Shown here: positions 8,175 through 17,196 of the stretch, in pieces
Numbering within the stretch: position 1 is the first letter of the stretch
Layout of the letters: each line of letters starts with the position of its first letter
DNA from: Salaquimonas sp.
Lineage (GTDB): Bacteria > Pseudomonadota > Alphaproteobacteria > Rhizobiales > Rhizobiaceae
Assembly: GCA_028289365.1 (NCBI GenBank)
Contig: JANQQM010000193.1
Location: 1-44,128 of the forward strand
DNA length: 44,128 nt
Direction of reading: 5' to 3'
Notes under the pieces: model-generated
The model's input: the letters and a program-made list of their open reading frames with translations, nothing else
The model's database searches: none
Told to the model about the DNA's origin: nothing
Position numbers and translations under genes: made by a program

Positions 8175-9065
8175 ATGGCAATGGAAATCGGAAATGCCCC
8201 ATGTTCCTGGGGTGTGGAATTTGCAGATGACCCTCGCAATCCGCCCTGGCTTCAGGTTCTCGACGAATGCGCTGCTGCGGGATATCGCGGTATCGAACTC
8301 GGCCCGGTCGGATACATGCCGGAGGACGCGGAAATACTCCGTGATGCCCTGGCACAGCGGGATCTTACCCTGATTGGCGGTGTTGTTTTTCGGCCGTTCC
8401 ATGACCCGGATAAATGGGATGATGTGTTGGACGGTTCGGTGCGTACCTGCAAGGCGCTCAAGGCCCATGGCGCAGATCATCTGGTGCTGATCGATTCAAT
8501 CTCCGAGCGCCGGGCGCCGACGGCAGGGCGGGCCGATGAAGCAGTCCAGATGGATCAAGCTGAGTGGAGCGCGTATGTCGACCGGATCAGAACAATCGCC
8601 AAAATGGGCGCCGAGGAATATGGCCTGACCGTGGGCATGCACGCCCATGCTGCCGGATTCATGGATTTTGAACCCGAACTAGAACGATTACTGGATGAGG
8701 TTGACGAAGACATTCTGAAAATATGCTTCGATACCGGCCACCATTCCTATGCTGGATTTGATCCCGTTGCCTTCATGAAGCGCAATATCGGCCGCATCAG
8801 CTATATGCATTTCAAGGACATCGATCCGGTTGTAAAAGCGGATGTAATAGCAAACCAGACCGGATTTTATGATGCTTGTGCCCAGGGTATTTTCTGCAAT
8901 CTGGGTGATGGCGACGTGGATTTTCCTGCGGTCCGGCAGATATTGCTCGATGCAGGGTTTGATGGCTGGTGCACGGTTGAACAGGATTGCGACCCGCAGG
9001 GAGATACTCTCCCGATGGCCGATGCAAAGGCAAACCGGACCTATCTGGAATCAATCGGATTTTGA
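8175..9065 (+). CDS. IolE-type sugar phosphate isomerase/epimerase (probable inosose dehydratase or isomerase)
   Basis: This 296-residue TIM-barrel protein belongs to the xylose isomerase-like AP endonuclease 2 superfamily. It begins with GNAPCSWGV, typical of the IolE/IolH branch. Likely metal ligands are the Glu of GIELGP, the His/Glu region around GMHAHAAGFMDFEPE, the Asp and His of CFDTGHHSY, the His of YMHFKD and the Glu of CTVEQD. Location between iolD and iolB suggests myo-inosose-2 dehydratase, which supplies the IolD substrate. However, the N-terminal motif is closer to actinobacterial-type IolE/IolH proteins than to the classical form, so isomerase activity is an alternative. The ATG is preceded by AGGA at suitable spacing. 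Confidence 0.75.
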   Translation: MAMEIGNAPCSWGVEFADDPRNPPWLQVLDECAAAGYRGIELGPVGYMPEDAEILRDALAQRDLTLIGGVVFRPFHDPDKWDDVLDGSVRTCKALKAHGADHLVLIDSISERRAPTAGRADEAVQMDQAEWSAYVDRIRTIAKMGAEEYGLTVGMHAHAAGFMDFEPELERLLDEVDEDILKICFDTGHHSYAGFDPVAFMKRNIGRISYMHFKDIDPVVKADVIANQTGFYDACAQGIFCNLGDGDVDFPAVRQILLDAGFDGWCTVEQDCDPQGDTLPMADAKANRTYLESIGF

Positions 9066-9068
9066 TGT

Positions 9069-9094
9069 TTCGACCCGCGCCCGAGCGGGTCGAA
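9069..9094. terminator. Bidirectional terminator-like hairpin between convergent genes
   Basis: A perfect 10-bp inverted repeat, TTCGACCCGC and GCGGGTCGAA with a 6-nt loop, fills most of the 44 bp between the convergent iolE-type and lacI-type genes. No long T tract follows on either strand, so termination would be weak or Rho-assisted. Confidence 0.6.
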
Positions 9095-9109
9095 TTCCAG
9101 CTTCAAAAC

Positions 9110-10111
9110 CTATTGCGAAAGGGGCCTGAGCGTACCGCGTTCGACCACCTCACAGGGAAAAATGCGCAGTTCCAGTGATTTTTCCGGCTCTTCAACGAGC
9201 GTCGCAACGAGATCAATCGAACTCAGGATTATGTCGTGCGTCGGCTGGCGCACGGTTGTCAGATTATAGGCCTGCCACTGCGCCATGGCCATATCGTTGA
9301 AGCCGATGAAGCCAATATCGTCGGGTACCCGAATACCCTTTTGGCGGGTTTCATCCATCGCGCCCATGCAAATCAGATCATCACCGCAAAAGACTGCTTC
9401 GACCCCCTCGACTTTTAGCACTTCCCGCATGGCGTCGCGACCGGCTTGATAGCCATAGGCATCGGCATATCTGACATCGACAGGAACAACGCCCTGATCG
9501 CGCAAATGACCCAGAAACCCGGTGGCTCTATCCTGGGTTGATGTCGCTGATTCCGGGCCACCAAGAAATGCAATCCTTTCATAGCCATGGAGCAAAAGCG
9601 TTTCGGCAGCCATCTTGCCACATGCCTGATTATCAATTCCGACTACATGCACATCTGTACCAACCTCGGCGCGTCCAAAGGCATGGACTACCGGCATGTT
9701 TGCATCTTTGAATGCCTTGGCGAAATAGGGACGCAAGGTGGAAGTGGCGACAATGACACCGTCGACATTGTATTGGCGCAGCATTTGAACGGAATGTTCG
9801 GGATCGGTTTCATCGGTCAGATTGACGATCAGCGGACGCAGGCCGCGTTTTTGCAAGGCTCGCGTATAAAGGTCGAACACTTCCAGAAAAATCGGATTCT
9901 GAAAATTATTGGCAATCAGTCCGATCAGCTTGGTGCGATTGGTCGCCAGGCTCCTTGCAATCAGGCTTGGACGATAGCCGAGCTCGCGTGCTGCTTTCTC
10001 GACTTTCTTGCGGGTCTTGTCCGAGACACTGGCACCGTCCGTATAGGTTCGCGACACGGCAGACCGGGACACGCCTGCTAACTTCGCTACATCTTTCAAG
10101 GTTACTGCCAT
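9110..10111 (-). CDS. LacI-family transcriptional regulator
   Basis: This 333-residue repressor has the LacI layout. The N-terminal helix-turn-helix is TLKDVAKLAGVSRSAVSRTY, followed by the hinge helix region (GYRPSLIARSL). The periplasmic-binding-protein-like effector domain starts at TKLIGLIANNFQNPIF and ends near TTVRQPTHDI. It sits inside the inositol-type island, divergent from the ABC binding-protein gene. The intergenic region holds one of the two palindromes proposed as its operators, which predicts autoregulation as well as control of the ABC-iolB and iolD/iolE transcripts. The effector is presumably an inositol catabolite, which is inference. Confidence 0.93.
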   Translation of the reverse strand: MAVTLKDVAKLAGVSRSAVSRTYTDGASVSDKTRKKVEKAARELGYRPSLIARSLATNRTKLIGLIANNFQNPIFLEVFDLYTRALQKRGLRPLIVNLTDETDPEHSVQMLRQYNVDGVIVATSTLRPYFAKAFKDANMPVVHAFGRAEVGTDVHVVGIDNQACGKMAAETLLLHGYERIAFLGGPESATSTQDRATGFLGHLRDQGVVPVDVRYADAYGYQAGRDAMREVLKVEGVEAVFCGDDLICMGAMDETRQKGIRVPDDIGFIGFNDMAMAQWQAYNLTTVRQPTHDIILSSIDLVATLVEEPEKSLELRIFPCEVVERGTLRPLSQ

Positions 10112-10208
10112 GCTGTTTCAATCCCGAACTGGTCGTTACATCCTTGTAGGCACATAAAGAATTTCAATCCAAAAAGCCTGCAGGGAGCTTAGGATTTAAC
10201 AAAAAATT

Positions 10209-10224
10209 TTGCAACCGGTTGCAA
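10209..10224. promoter_or_regulatory. LacI-family operator, lacI/ABC divergent region
   Basis: TTGCAACCGGTTGCAA is a perfect 16-bp palindrome and contains the same 14-bp core as the site at 8037-8050. It lies 105 bp before the start codon of the ABC binding-protein gene and 98 bp before the start of the regulator gene. A TATGAT -10-like hexamer lies at 10237-10242, but no well-spaced -35 could be assigned. Confidence 0.8.
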
Positions 10225-10314
10225 TATTGTCTCAAGTATGATTGTCTTAAGACGCTGGATTGGTATTTTTTCGATCCGGCCTATGAATTCATGGTCCAAA
10301 CCGGGAGGAATGTA

Positions 10315-11268
10315 ATGAAGGGATTGTTAAGAAGAACAATCGGCGTAGCAATGGGGACACTTATCGCTGTCGCCGGTGTTGCTGGCACAGCGTGGGCTGA
10401 AGGCGAGAAGATCATTCTCGTAAGCCATGCACCAGATTCAGATTCATGGTGGAATACAATCAAGAATGGCCTGGCATTGGCTGGCGATCAAGTTGGCGCT
10501 GAGGTCGAATACAGGAACCCGCCAACCGGCGACATTGCCGACATGGCTCGCATTATCGAGCAGTCCGCCGCCTCCAATCCGGATGGCATTATTACAACCC
10601 TTGCTGACCCGGACGTGCTTAGCGGACCGATCCAGAATGCGGTTGCAAAGGGCATCCCTGTAATCATCATCAATTCCGGAACACCGGAACAGGCCGCTGA
10701 AGTTGGCGCATTGATGTATATTGGTCAGCCAGAATATGATGCAGGCTTGGCAGCAGGCCAACGCGCCAAGCGCGATGGCATCGGCTCATTCCTGTGTGTC
10801 AACCACGTGGTTTCAAACCCGGTTGTTGGCGAGCGCTGCCGCGGTTTTGCCGACGGACTTGGCGTTGAACTGGGTAGTTCAATGATCGATTCCGGTCAGG
10901 ACCCTGCCGAAATCAAGAACAAGGTAAAAGCCTATCTTTCAGCCAATCCGGATACACAGGCTGTCTTGACGCTTGGACCGACATCAGCCGATCCGACGAT
11001 CGAAGCGCTGAAAGAAAACGGCATGGCCGGCGATCTGTATTTCGGTACCTTTGATCTTGGAACCGAAATCGTCAAAGGCATCAAGGACGGTACCATCCAG
11101 TGGGGTATCGACCAGCAGCCATTCCTGCAGGCCTATCTGCCGGTTATCGTGCTTGCCAATTACAAGCGCTACGGCGTCTTGCCAGGCAATAACATCAATT
11201 CCGGACCGGGCTTCGTCACCAAGGACGCTCTAGCCAAGGTCGAGGAATTTGCTGGCGAATATCGCTAG
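10315..11268 (+). CDS. Sugar ABC transporter, periplasmic binding protein (RbsB/inositol type)
   Basis: This is a 317-residue periplasmic binding protein of the ribose/inositol class. The ATG at 10315 is chosen because it is preceded by GGGAGG and begins a clean Sec signal peptide (MKGLLRRTIG..., cleavage after AWA, near residue 28). An in-frame upstream ATG at 10219 would put 32 non-signal residues in front. The mature protein starts EGEKIILVSHAPDSDSWW and follows the peripla_BP_4 pattern, with GIITTLADPD, PVIIINSGTP and the late QPFLQAYLPV segment. It is the first gene of the importer operon. Two hairpins follow it before the permease gene. The substrate is probably inositol or a related cyclitol, judged from the neighbours. 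Confidence 0.9.
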   Translation: MKGLLRRTIGVAMGTLIAVAGVAGTAWAEGEKIILVSHAPDSDSWWNTIKNGLALAGDQVGAEVEYRNPPTGDIADMARIIEQSAASNPDGIITTLADPDVLSGPIQNAVAKGIPVIIINSGTPEQAAEVGALMYIGQPEYDAGLAAGQRAKRDGIGSFLCVNHVVSNPVVGERCRGFADGLGVELGSSMIDSGQDPAEIKNKVKAYLSANPDTQAVLTLGPTSADPTIEALKENGMAGDLYFGTFDLGTEIVKGIKDGTIQWGIDQQPFLQAYLPVIVLANYKRYGVLPGNNINSGPGFVTKDALAKVEEFAGEYR

Positions 11269-11276
11269 GAGAGATT

Positions 11277-11353
11277 GTGCCCGGAAGCTGGTTTCGGGCA
11301 CCTTCCCATTGGGAAATTACTGTTTTGAGGGCGCCAGCGGGTAGTAAGGCGCC
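11277..11353 (+). other. Intercistronic hairpins after the ABC binding-protein gene
   Basis: A 7-bp stem, GTGCCCG (11277-11283) with CGGGCAC (11295-11301), begins 9 nt after the stop codon. A second inverted repeat, GGCGCC at 11330-11335 and 11348-11353, follows. Neither has a T tract, so they are more likely stabilising or processing structures that favour the upstream binding-protein message than terminators. Confidence 0.45.
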
Positions 11354-11450
11354 TATTCAAAATCAAAAAACCTGAAATTTTGGACAGATGAAGGGCACGT
11401 GCCGGGCGCAACAAATTGCGTCATGCGGGCGTGCTGGCGGAGGGAGCAAT

Positions 11451-12575
11451 ATGTCTGAAGCTACGACAAACACGGCCGACAAGGACGAACGAATAAAGGA
11501 GATATCGCGTTTTAGGAAGGCGATGATCCGTCCCGAACTGGGCTCGATATGCGGTGTGATACTGGTTTTCGTGTTCTTCCTTTTGGTCGCCAGGGACTCT
11601 GGCATGTTCTCGGCTGAAGGGGTGATGAACTGGGGTCTGGTCTCCGCACAATTTGCGATTATTGCGGTCGGTGCCTGCCTGTTGATGATTGCAGGCGAGT
11701 TTGATCTTTCGGTCGGATCGATGATCGGCTTTTCCGGCATCATCATTGCCCTGATGTCCGTTACATACGGTTTTCCGATGTGGATCGCGATCCTCACCGC
11801 CTTTGCCGTGGCCTTGTTCGTTGGCTACATCAACGGCTATCTCGTAATCAAGACAGGCTTGCCATCCTTTATCGTTACGCTGGCTTTTCTGTATATCCTG
11901 CGCGGACTGACGATTTTCGCAGCCATCGCCACGACCAACAAGACCATTATCGGCGGTGTACGTGATGCTGCTGAAGGAGACTGGTTGGCATCGCTGTTCG
12001 GCGGCAAGATCTTCTACGGCTTCTTTGTGTGGCTCGCAGATATTGGCGTTATCGGCAAATTTGTGGCGGGAAATCGCGCCGGTGAGCCGGTAATTGACGG
12101 CATCCCGATGCTGATCGTCTGGGCGATCGCACTAATCATCTTTGCCCATATTCTCCTGACGCGTACGCAGTTCGGCAACTGGATCTATGCCTCTGGCGGT
12201 AATGCCCAGGCGGCCAGCTATTCAGGTGTGCCGGTCAACCGGGTCAAGATCCTGATGTTCATGTTTACTGCTTTCTGCGCAACCGTCTTTGCCACCTGTC
12301 AGGTGATGGAATTCGGTTCTGCGGCGGCCGACCGCGGTCTTCTGAAAGAGTTCGAGGCAATCATTTCGGTTGTTATCGGCGGCGCGTTGCTGACCGGCGG
12401 CTATGGTTCCGTGATTGGCGCGGCGCTTGGTGCTCTGATCTTCGGCGTCGTCCAGCAGGGACTGTTCTTTGCCAATGTGGAAAGTTCGCTATTCCGGGTA
12501 TTCCTCGGCGCAATATTGCTGCTGGCGGTTATCCTGAACACCTATATCCGCCGCATCATTACAGGGGAGCGTTGA
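11451..12575 (+). CDS. Sugar ABC transporter permease (RbsC/FrcC type)
   Basis: The 374-residue inner-membrane permease belongs to the BPD_transp_2 family. The ATG at 11451 is chosen because GGAGGGAGC lies directly upstream; an upstream in-frame ATG at 11388 falls in the hairpin-containing leader and lacks such a site. About ten hydrophobic segments are visible. The family signature [15 protein letters not shown] lies near residue 80, and a late [20 protein letters not shown] segment contacts the ATPase. A central insertion (about residues 175-225, including [11 protein letters not shown]) makes it longer than RbsC. It is followed at once by the ATPase gene. Confidence 0.93.
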   Translation: MSEATTNTADKDERIKEISRFRKAMIRPELGSICGVILVFVFFLLVARDSGMFSAEGVMNWGLVSAQFAIIAVGACLLMIAGEFDLSVGSMIGFSGIIIALMSVTYGFPMWIAILTAFAVALFVGYINGYLVIKTGLPSFIVTLAFLYILRGLTIFAAIATTNKTIIGGVRDAAEGDWLASLFGGKIFYGFFVWLADIGVIGKFVAGNRAGEPVIDGIPMLIVWAIALIIFAHILLTRTQFGNWIYASGGNAQAASYSGVPVNRVKILMFMFTAFCATVFATCQVMEFGSAAADRGLLKEFEAIISVVIGGALLTGGYGSVIGAALGALIFGVVQQGLFFANVESSLFRVFLGAILLLAVILNTYIRRIITGER

Positions 12576-12576
12576 T

Positions 12577-13356
12577 ATGACCGAACCACTGATTGAATTG
12601 CGCGACATTGAAAAACACTTCGGTGCCGTGATTGCACTCGCAGGCGTGTCCCTGTCAGTCTATCCGGGAGAATGCCACTGCCTCTTGGGCGACAATGGCG
12701 CCGGAAAATCGACCTTCATCAAGACCATGGCCGGCGTGCATAAGCCGACAAAGGGCCAGATTTTCATGGGCGGGCAGGAAGTTTTCTTCAACAGCGCCCG
12801 TGACGCCATCGAAGCCGGGATTGCAACGGTCTATCAGGATCTGGCGATGATACCCCTGATGTCGGTGACCAGAAACTTCTGGATGGGTCGTGAACCCAAG
12901 AGGCGCGTCGGATTGATCAATGTCATGGATTTTGACAAGGCCAATGGCGTAACCATGGAAGAAATGAAGAAAATGGGCATCAATCTGCGTGAACCCGACC
13001 AGGCAGTGGGAACGCTGTCGGGCGGTGAGCGTCAGACCGTCGCGATTGCTCGTGCAGTATATTTTGGTGCCAAGGTGCTGATCCTTGACGAACCGACATC
13101 CGCACTCGGTGTGCGGCAGACATCAAACGTGCTCGCGACGATCGACAAGGTCCGTAAGAAGGGAATTGGCGTCGTCTTCATCTCGCACAATGTGCGCCAT
13201 GCCATGGCGGTCGGTGATCGCTTCACCGTCCTGAACCGCGGCCAGACACTCGGCACAGCCAAGCGTGGTGAGATCGAGCCCGAGGCATTGCAGGAGATGA
13301 TGGCAGGGGGCCAGGAACTTGCCGAACTCGAAGGATCGCTGGGCGGCACGGTGTAA
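12577..13356 (+). CDS. Sugar ABC transporter ATP-binding protein, single-domain (FrcA type)
   Basis: The 259-residue cytoplasmic ATPase carries Walker [11 protein letters not shown]-loop VYQDLAM, signature LSGGERQ, Walker [13 protein letters not shown] and the switch histidine in FISHN. It is a single nucleotide-binding domain, as in FrcA, whereas ribose and classical IatA ATPases are tandem proteins of about 500 residues. A functional importer would therefore use a homodimer. The start is 1 bp after the permease stop, with GGGGAG in the end of the permease gene as ribosome-binding site, so translation is coupled. iolB follows after 20 bp. Confidence 0.95.
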   Translation: MTEPLIELRDIEKHFGAVIALAGVSLSVYPGECHCLLGDNGAGKSTFIKTMAGVHKPTKGQIFMGGQEVFFNSARDAIEAGIATVYQDLAMIPLMSVTRNFWMGREPKRRVGLINVMDFDKANGVTMEEMKKMGINLREPDQAVGTLSGGERQTVAIARAVYFGAKVLILDEPTSALGVRQTSNVLATIDKVRKKGIGVVFISHNVRHAMAVGDRFTVLNRGQTLGTAKRGEIEPEALQEMMAGGQELAELEGSLGGTV

Positions 13357-13376
13357 ACGCGCAAGGGAAAACAAGC

Positions 13377-14183
13377 ATGACGAAACAGTCATCCCTCCTG
13401 GTCAAACCCGCCCGTTCGCACGGGTTGGTTAGCGAGGTTACGCCGGAATCAGCGGACTGGACCTATGTCGGCTTCCAGGTTTACCGATTGGCAAAGGGCG
13501 AAAGCGTCACCGATCATCTTGCAGATCGGGAGACGTGCCTGGTCTGGCTGACAGGTACCGGTACGGCTACGGCGGGAGAAACCAATTACGGCGTGATGGG
13601 CGGTCGCAAATCGGTATTCGAGGGCGAACCTGCAGCGCTTTATGTTCCGGCTGATTGCCCCTGGGCGGTAACGGCGGAGACTGATCTCGAACTGGCAATT
13701 TGCACCGCTCCGGGAGATCCCGGCAGCGGTCCACCCCGTGCGATACTTCCCGCCGATCTCTCAAAGGAAACCCGGGGCAAGGGATCCAACACACGTTATG
13801 TCACCAATATTCTGCCGGAAGATCAGCCGGCAGATTCCCTGCTGGTGGTCGAGGTGGTTACGCCGGCAGGCCATTCCTCCTCCTACCCGCCTCATAAGCA
13901 TGATGTTGATAATCTTCCCGAGGAAACCCTGCTGGAGGAGACCTATTATCATCGGCTTAACCCACCGCAGGGCTTTGCATTTCAGCGGGTCTATACCGAT
14001 GATCGTTCGCTCGACGAAGCCCTGGCAGTGGAGGATGGCGACGTGGTGATGGTACCCAGGGGCTACCACCCCTGCGCAGCCTGTCATGGCTATGATCTCT
14101 ACTACCTTAATGTCATGGCCGGACCCAAGCGCATGTGGAAATTCAACAACGCCAAGGAACATGAATGGCTGCTTGAGGCCTGA
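13377..14183 (+). CDS. iolB: 5-deoxy-glucuronate isomerase
   Basis: IolB converts 5-deoxy-D-glucuronate, the product of IolD, to 2-deoxy-5-keto-D-gluconate. The 268-residue bicupin has the family's C-terminal metal-binding cluster. This includes the His pair in PPHKHDVDNLPEE with the downstream Glu, the segment YYHRLNPPQGFAFQRVY and the late YHPCAACHGYDLYYLNVMAGP. Length agrees with the family (about 260-270). It is the last gene of the importer operon and converges on the TPR-protein gene, with 19 bp between the two stop codons. The kinase iolC, aldolase iolJ and dehydrogenases iolG/iolA needed to complete the pathway are not in this window. Confidence 0.95.
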   Translation: MTKQSSLLVKPARSHGLVSEVTPESADWTYVGFQVYRLAKGESVTDHLADRETCLVWLTGTGTATAGETNYGVMGGRKSVFEGEPAALYVPADCPWAVTAETDLELAICTAPGDPGSGPPRAILPADLSKETRGKGSNTRYVTNILPEDQPADSLLVVEVVTPAGHSSSYPPHKHDVDNLPEETLLEETYYHRLNPPQGFAFQRVYTDDRSLDEALAVEDGDVVMVPRGYHPCAACHGYDLYYLNVMAGPKRMWKFNNAKEHEWLLEA

Positions 14184-14202
14184 CATTGAAGTCTGACCGG
14201 CC

Positions 14203-15864
14203 TCATTCGGCGGCCTGGGCACAGAAGCAGGATGCGCCGATCGGCCGGTCGGCGCGGCTTTCTGCCAATGCCAGTCGTTGGGCAATCAATCTGCCCTCGG
14301 TGGAATCTGCCAAGCCCATCTTGGAAAGGCAGTCGTTCAGGCCCCGCAAGCTCCATACATTGTCCGGATGAATTTGCGCCCTGCTGAGATGGCCACCCAG
14401 TCCCAGATCCTCGCGATAGACGGCTTCCGCCTCCTCGACATGGCCCTGCTCCAGCAGTAGTGCGCCCAGAGCGTGGCGGCTTGGCTGCATCCAGCCCCAG
14501 GGTTCGTCATAGGGCAGGGCATCCTCTGCCTTGACCGCATCGCGCAATCGGGCAAAGGCGGTTTCGTAGTTTCCCTTGCGATATTCGATTTCCCCATCGA
14601 GCATGGGTTCGGCAACCGTGAACTGCTCCAGACACAGAACATTGTGCAGGCGCCGTTCTTCCGGCATCCGGTCTCGTGCAGCATGGAAGAGCTTGCGCTG
14701 TTTTTCTGCTTCCTCGACATTTCCCAGAGCCGCATGGGCAACCCCCTTGGCATAATGCAACGTTGCGACGAGATTGGCATAGAGCGCTTCATCGGCTGGC
14801 AGCGGCTCATCGATGATCTGTTGCCAGCGGCCAAATCGTATTAGTACATGCACCCAGATCGCCATATAGCTTTCGAAGAATTCGGCAAAGGGTGGCGACT
14901 CGACCCGCAAGAGATCCTCCGGCGTTACATCGACAAGTTCCCGCGCGGCGCGCCAGGCCGGTTCGAACTGGCCAAGAAACATCGCCCCATAAACCGCAAA
15001 GTGGTAATTGTGGATGCGATAACCTGTATAGATCGAATAGACCCCTCTTCGCTCCAGCGCCTTCCGGTCAACCTTCGTTGCCTGCCAGTTCCAGTGAAAG
15101 ACATCACGGTAATGGCCGCACTGGATGTCGATATGGGTCGGCATGTGGATCAGATGCCCGGCATCGGGAACAAGTTCGCGCAGGGCATCACCCGCTTTCA
15201 GGGCTTTTTCCGGCAGCGGCGACATCTCCATAAGGTGGACGTAAAGATGCAGGATGCCGGGATGCGTCATTGCGTCCGGTATTTCCTTCATCGCCGCTTC
15301 CAGAACTACCTGCGCCTCAAGGGTTCCTGCATTTTTTGCCGGTTCCCCGGTTTCCTGGTCCCACATCCGCCAGGGCGTCCGGTTCATGATTGCCTCTACA
15401 TAGATCGTCCTCAGATCAAGATCGTCGGCATGGGCGAGGTGGACGCCCTTCATCGTCTCGGCAAAGGCATCATTCCACTTGCGCATGACCTTGATTTCTT
15501 CAGGTTCGCGTTGCGGAAATCTCGCTGGCAATGCCTTGATCAGATCGCGTTCAGCCGGGGTTACCGTTTCCACAAGTGAGAGAGCAGCCTGGGTGGCATC
15601 ATAGCATGTCGCCAGGGAATCCCGCCGCATCGCCTCATCGCGTCTTTCCCACGGCATGTTGTAATTGGGGCCGGTCGCATAGGCGACACCCCAATGTGCC
15701 ATCGCGCAATCAGGATCGGCCTCGATCGCCTTGTTGAAGCAGTCAATCGCCTCGTCATGGAAATAGGAATAGCACCACACAAGGCCACGATTGAACCATT
15801 TCTGGGCTTCTGCAGATGAAGTGGTCACCTGGCGCGCATAAACATCAACGTCATAATATTCCAT
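14203..15864 (-). CDS. Tetratricopeptide-like repeat protein of unknown function
   Basis: The 553-residue protein is built of helical repeats. A clear TPR lies at about residues 18-50 (AQKWFNRGLVWCYSYFHDEAIDCFNKAIEAD), with others around residues 370-400 (AKGVAHAALGNVEEAEKQ) and 455-490 (ALGALLLEQGHVEEAEAVYRED). The middle carries conserved His-rich segments, HPGILHLYVHLME and HMPTHIDIQCGHY, which are unusual for a pure scaffold and could bind metal. There is no signal peptide. The C-terminus ends with a Cys-x-Cys (SCFCAQ). GAGAGGGTG precedes the ATG. It lies downstream of the dehydrogenase gene on the same strand, separated by 169 bp. I cannot assign a function. Confidence 0.8.
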   Translation of the reverse strand: MEYYDVDVYARQVTTSSAEAQKWFNRGLVWCYSYFHDEAIDCFNKAIEADPDCAMAHWGVAYATGPNYNMPWERRDEAMRRDSLATCYDATQAALSLVETVTPAERDLIKALPARFPQREPEEIKVMRKWNDAFAETMKGVHLAHADDLDLRTIYVEAIMNRTPWRMWDQETGEPAKNAGTLEAQVVLEAAMKEIPDAMTHPGILHLYVHLMEMSPLPEKALKAGDALRELVPDAGHLIHMPTHIDIQCGHYRDVFHWNWQATKVDRKALERRGVYSIYTGYRIHNYHFAVYGAMFLGQFEPAWRAARELVDVTPEDLLRVESPPFAEFFESYMAIWVHVLIRFGRWQQIIDEPLPADEALYANLVATLHYAKGVAHAALGNVEEAEKQRKLFHAARDRMPEERRLHNVLCLEQFTVAEPMLDGEIEYRKGNYETAFARLRDAVKAEDALPYDEPWGWMQPSRHALGALLLEQGHVEEAEAVYREDLGLGGHLSRAQIHPDNVWSLRGLNDCLSKMGLADSTEGRLIAQRLALAESRADRPIGASCFCAQAAE

Positions 15865-16033
15865 GTGTTTTCACCCTCTCGCGCCGCTCGCGGCCAAATT
15901 GAAATTCTGCATTTGATGAGCAAATCAGTGAACCGCATTTTTACCGGCTTGTCACTTTCCGATAAGGTATTGGCAGGCGAAATCGGCAACCCTGTCCGGT
16001 CATCGAATCATCATCAGACGCAATTACCCCGCC

Positions 16034-17077
16034 CTAGAACGGCGCCTTCACACCTAGCTTTTCAGCCTCAATGCGCAACTGGTCTGCGGTATCTTCGGGC
16101 AGGGTGATTCCTTCCTTTTTCAATCGTTCTTCGCTGCGCGCTTCCATCTCACCGGGGTAGAAAATTTCCTCGACATCCGGACGCCGCGGCGTGTCCTTCA
16201 ATTCCTCGATCAGGCGCTTCATATCAGCCTCGAATTCGCCAAGCGGCCGGCAGGCCTCGATGTTGATCGCGAGCACCAGATGTCCGACGCCACTTGAGCC
16301 TTCCGGCACATAGGGCCCGACAACCGAGGCGCCGAAGCGGCTACCCGAAAGAACGCCGGACAAGGCATCCATAAGGATCGAGATGGCATATCCCTTGTGG
16401 CCGGCCATCGGAAGAATGGTACCGGCAATACCGGCTGCCGGATCCGTTGTGGCCCGCCCCAATTCGTCGATTGCCCAACTCTCCGGAATTGCTTCCCCGC
16501 GCTGTCTCGCCAGATAGAGTTTGCCGCGGGCAACGGCGGTATTGGCAATGTCCAGCATCATCGGCGGATACTTGCCTGCCGGCGCCGCCCAGGACCAGGG
16601 ATTGGTGCCGACGCGCTTTTCGGTTCCGCCCCAGGGCGCCATAGCCGGGCTGGCATTGGTCGAAATGAAGCCGATACAACCTGCCTGCGCCGCCATTCTC
16701 GTATAGTACATCGCCGTGCCGAAATGGCCGGAATTTTTGACGGCAATCGCACCAATTCCGTGGGTCTTCGACAGGGAAATTGCCTTGACCATGGCTTCGT
16801 GGGCAATAAGCTGACCAAGCCCGTTCCTGCCGTCCATCACGGCAATCGCCCCGAAGCCCGGATCGTTTTCGGGTTGCGCATCGACGTTTATCGCGCCGCT
16901 TCTTATGCGCTCGCCATACCAGAAAGTTCGCATCACCCCATGGGATTGATGCCCCCATAGGTCGGCCTGAACCAGCGTATCGGCCAGGATTTTGGCGGCA
17001 TGCTGACCAACCCCCATTGCCTGATAACACTGGGTGGCAAAAGCCCTTAGATCGTTATGTTGAACAGGTGCGGACAT
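16034..17077 (-). CDS. Type-2 malate/L-lactate (Ldh2) family NAD(P)-dependent dehydrogenase
   Basis: The 347-residue protein belongs to the family holding malate, ureidoglycolate, (R)-sulfolactate and delta-1-piperideine-2-carboxylate reductases, which is distinct from Rossmann-fold lactate dehydrogenases. Diagnostic segments are GHQSHGVMR (catalytic His near residue 46, Arg 50), the NSGHFG loop (His 118), TNASPAMAPWGGTEKRVGTNPW and MAGHKGYAISILMDALSGVLSG near residue 230. Length is normal. The substrate cannot be told from sequence alone. It is divergent from a TauE/SafE exporter gene, 119 bp away, which would be compatible with a sulfonate substrate but does not prove it. Confidence 0.88.
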   Translation of the reverse strand: MSAPVQHNDLRAFATQCYQAMGVGQHAAKILADTLVQADLWGHQSHGVMRTFWYGERIRSGAINVDAQPENDPGFGAIAVMDGRNGLGQLIAHEAMVKAISLSKTHGIGAIAVKNSGHFGTAMYYTRMAAQAGCIGFISTNASPAMAPWGGTEKRVGTNPWSWAAPAGKYPPMMLDIANTAVARGKLYLARQRGEAIPESWAIDELGRATTDPAAGIAGTILPMAGHKGYAISILMDALSGVLSGSRFGASVVGPYVPEGSSGVGHLVLAINIEACRPLGEFEADMKRLIEELKDTPRRPDVEEIFYPGEMEARSEERLKKEGITLPEDTADQLRIEAEKLGVKAPF

Positions 17078-17196
17078 ATTGTATTCCGGTGGAAGTAAGA
17101 AAATTTTCTGCTCACCATAAGATATTTGTAATTTCGGTACACGCGCGCAATTAAATTCGCTATTTTCCGGGCAATCGAAACCCAGAAGCTGTTCCC

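Noticed and set aside
10219-10314. Upstream in-frame ATG of the ABC binding protein
   Set aside because: It overlaps the operator, has no ribosome-binding site and would bury the Sec signal peptide behind 32 residues.
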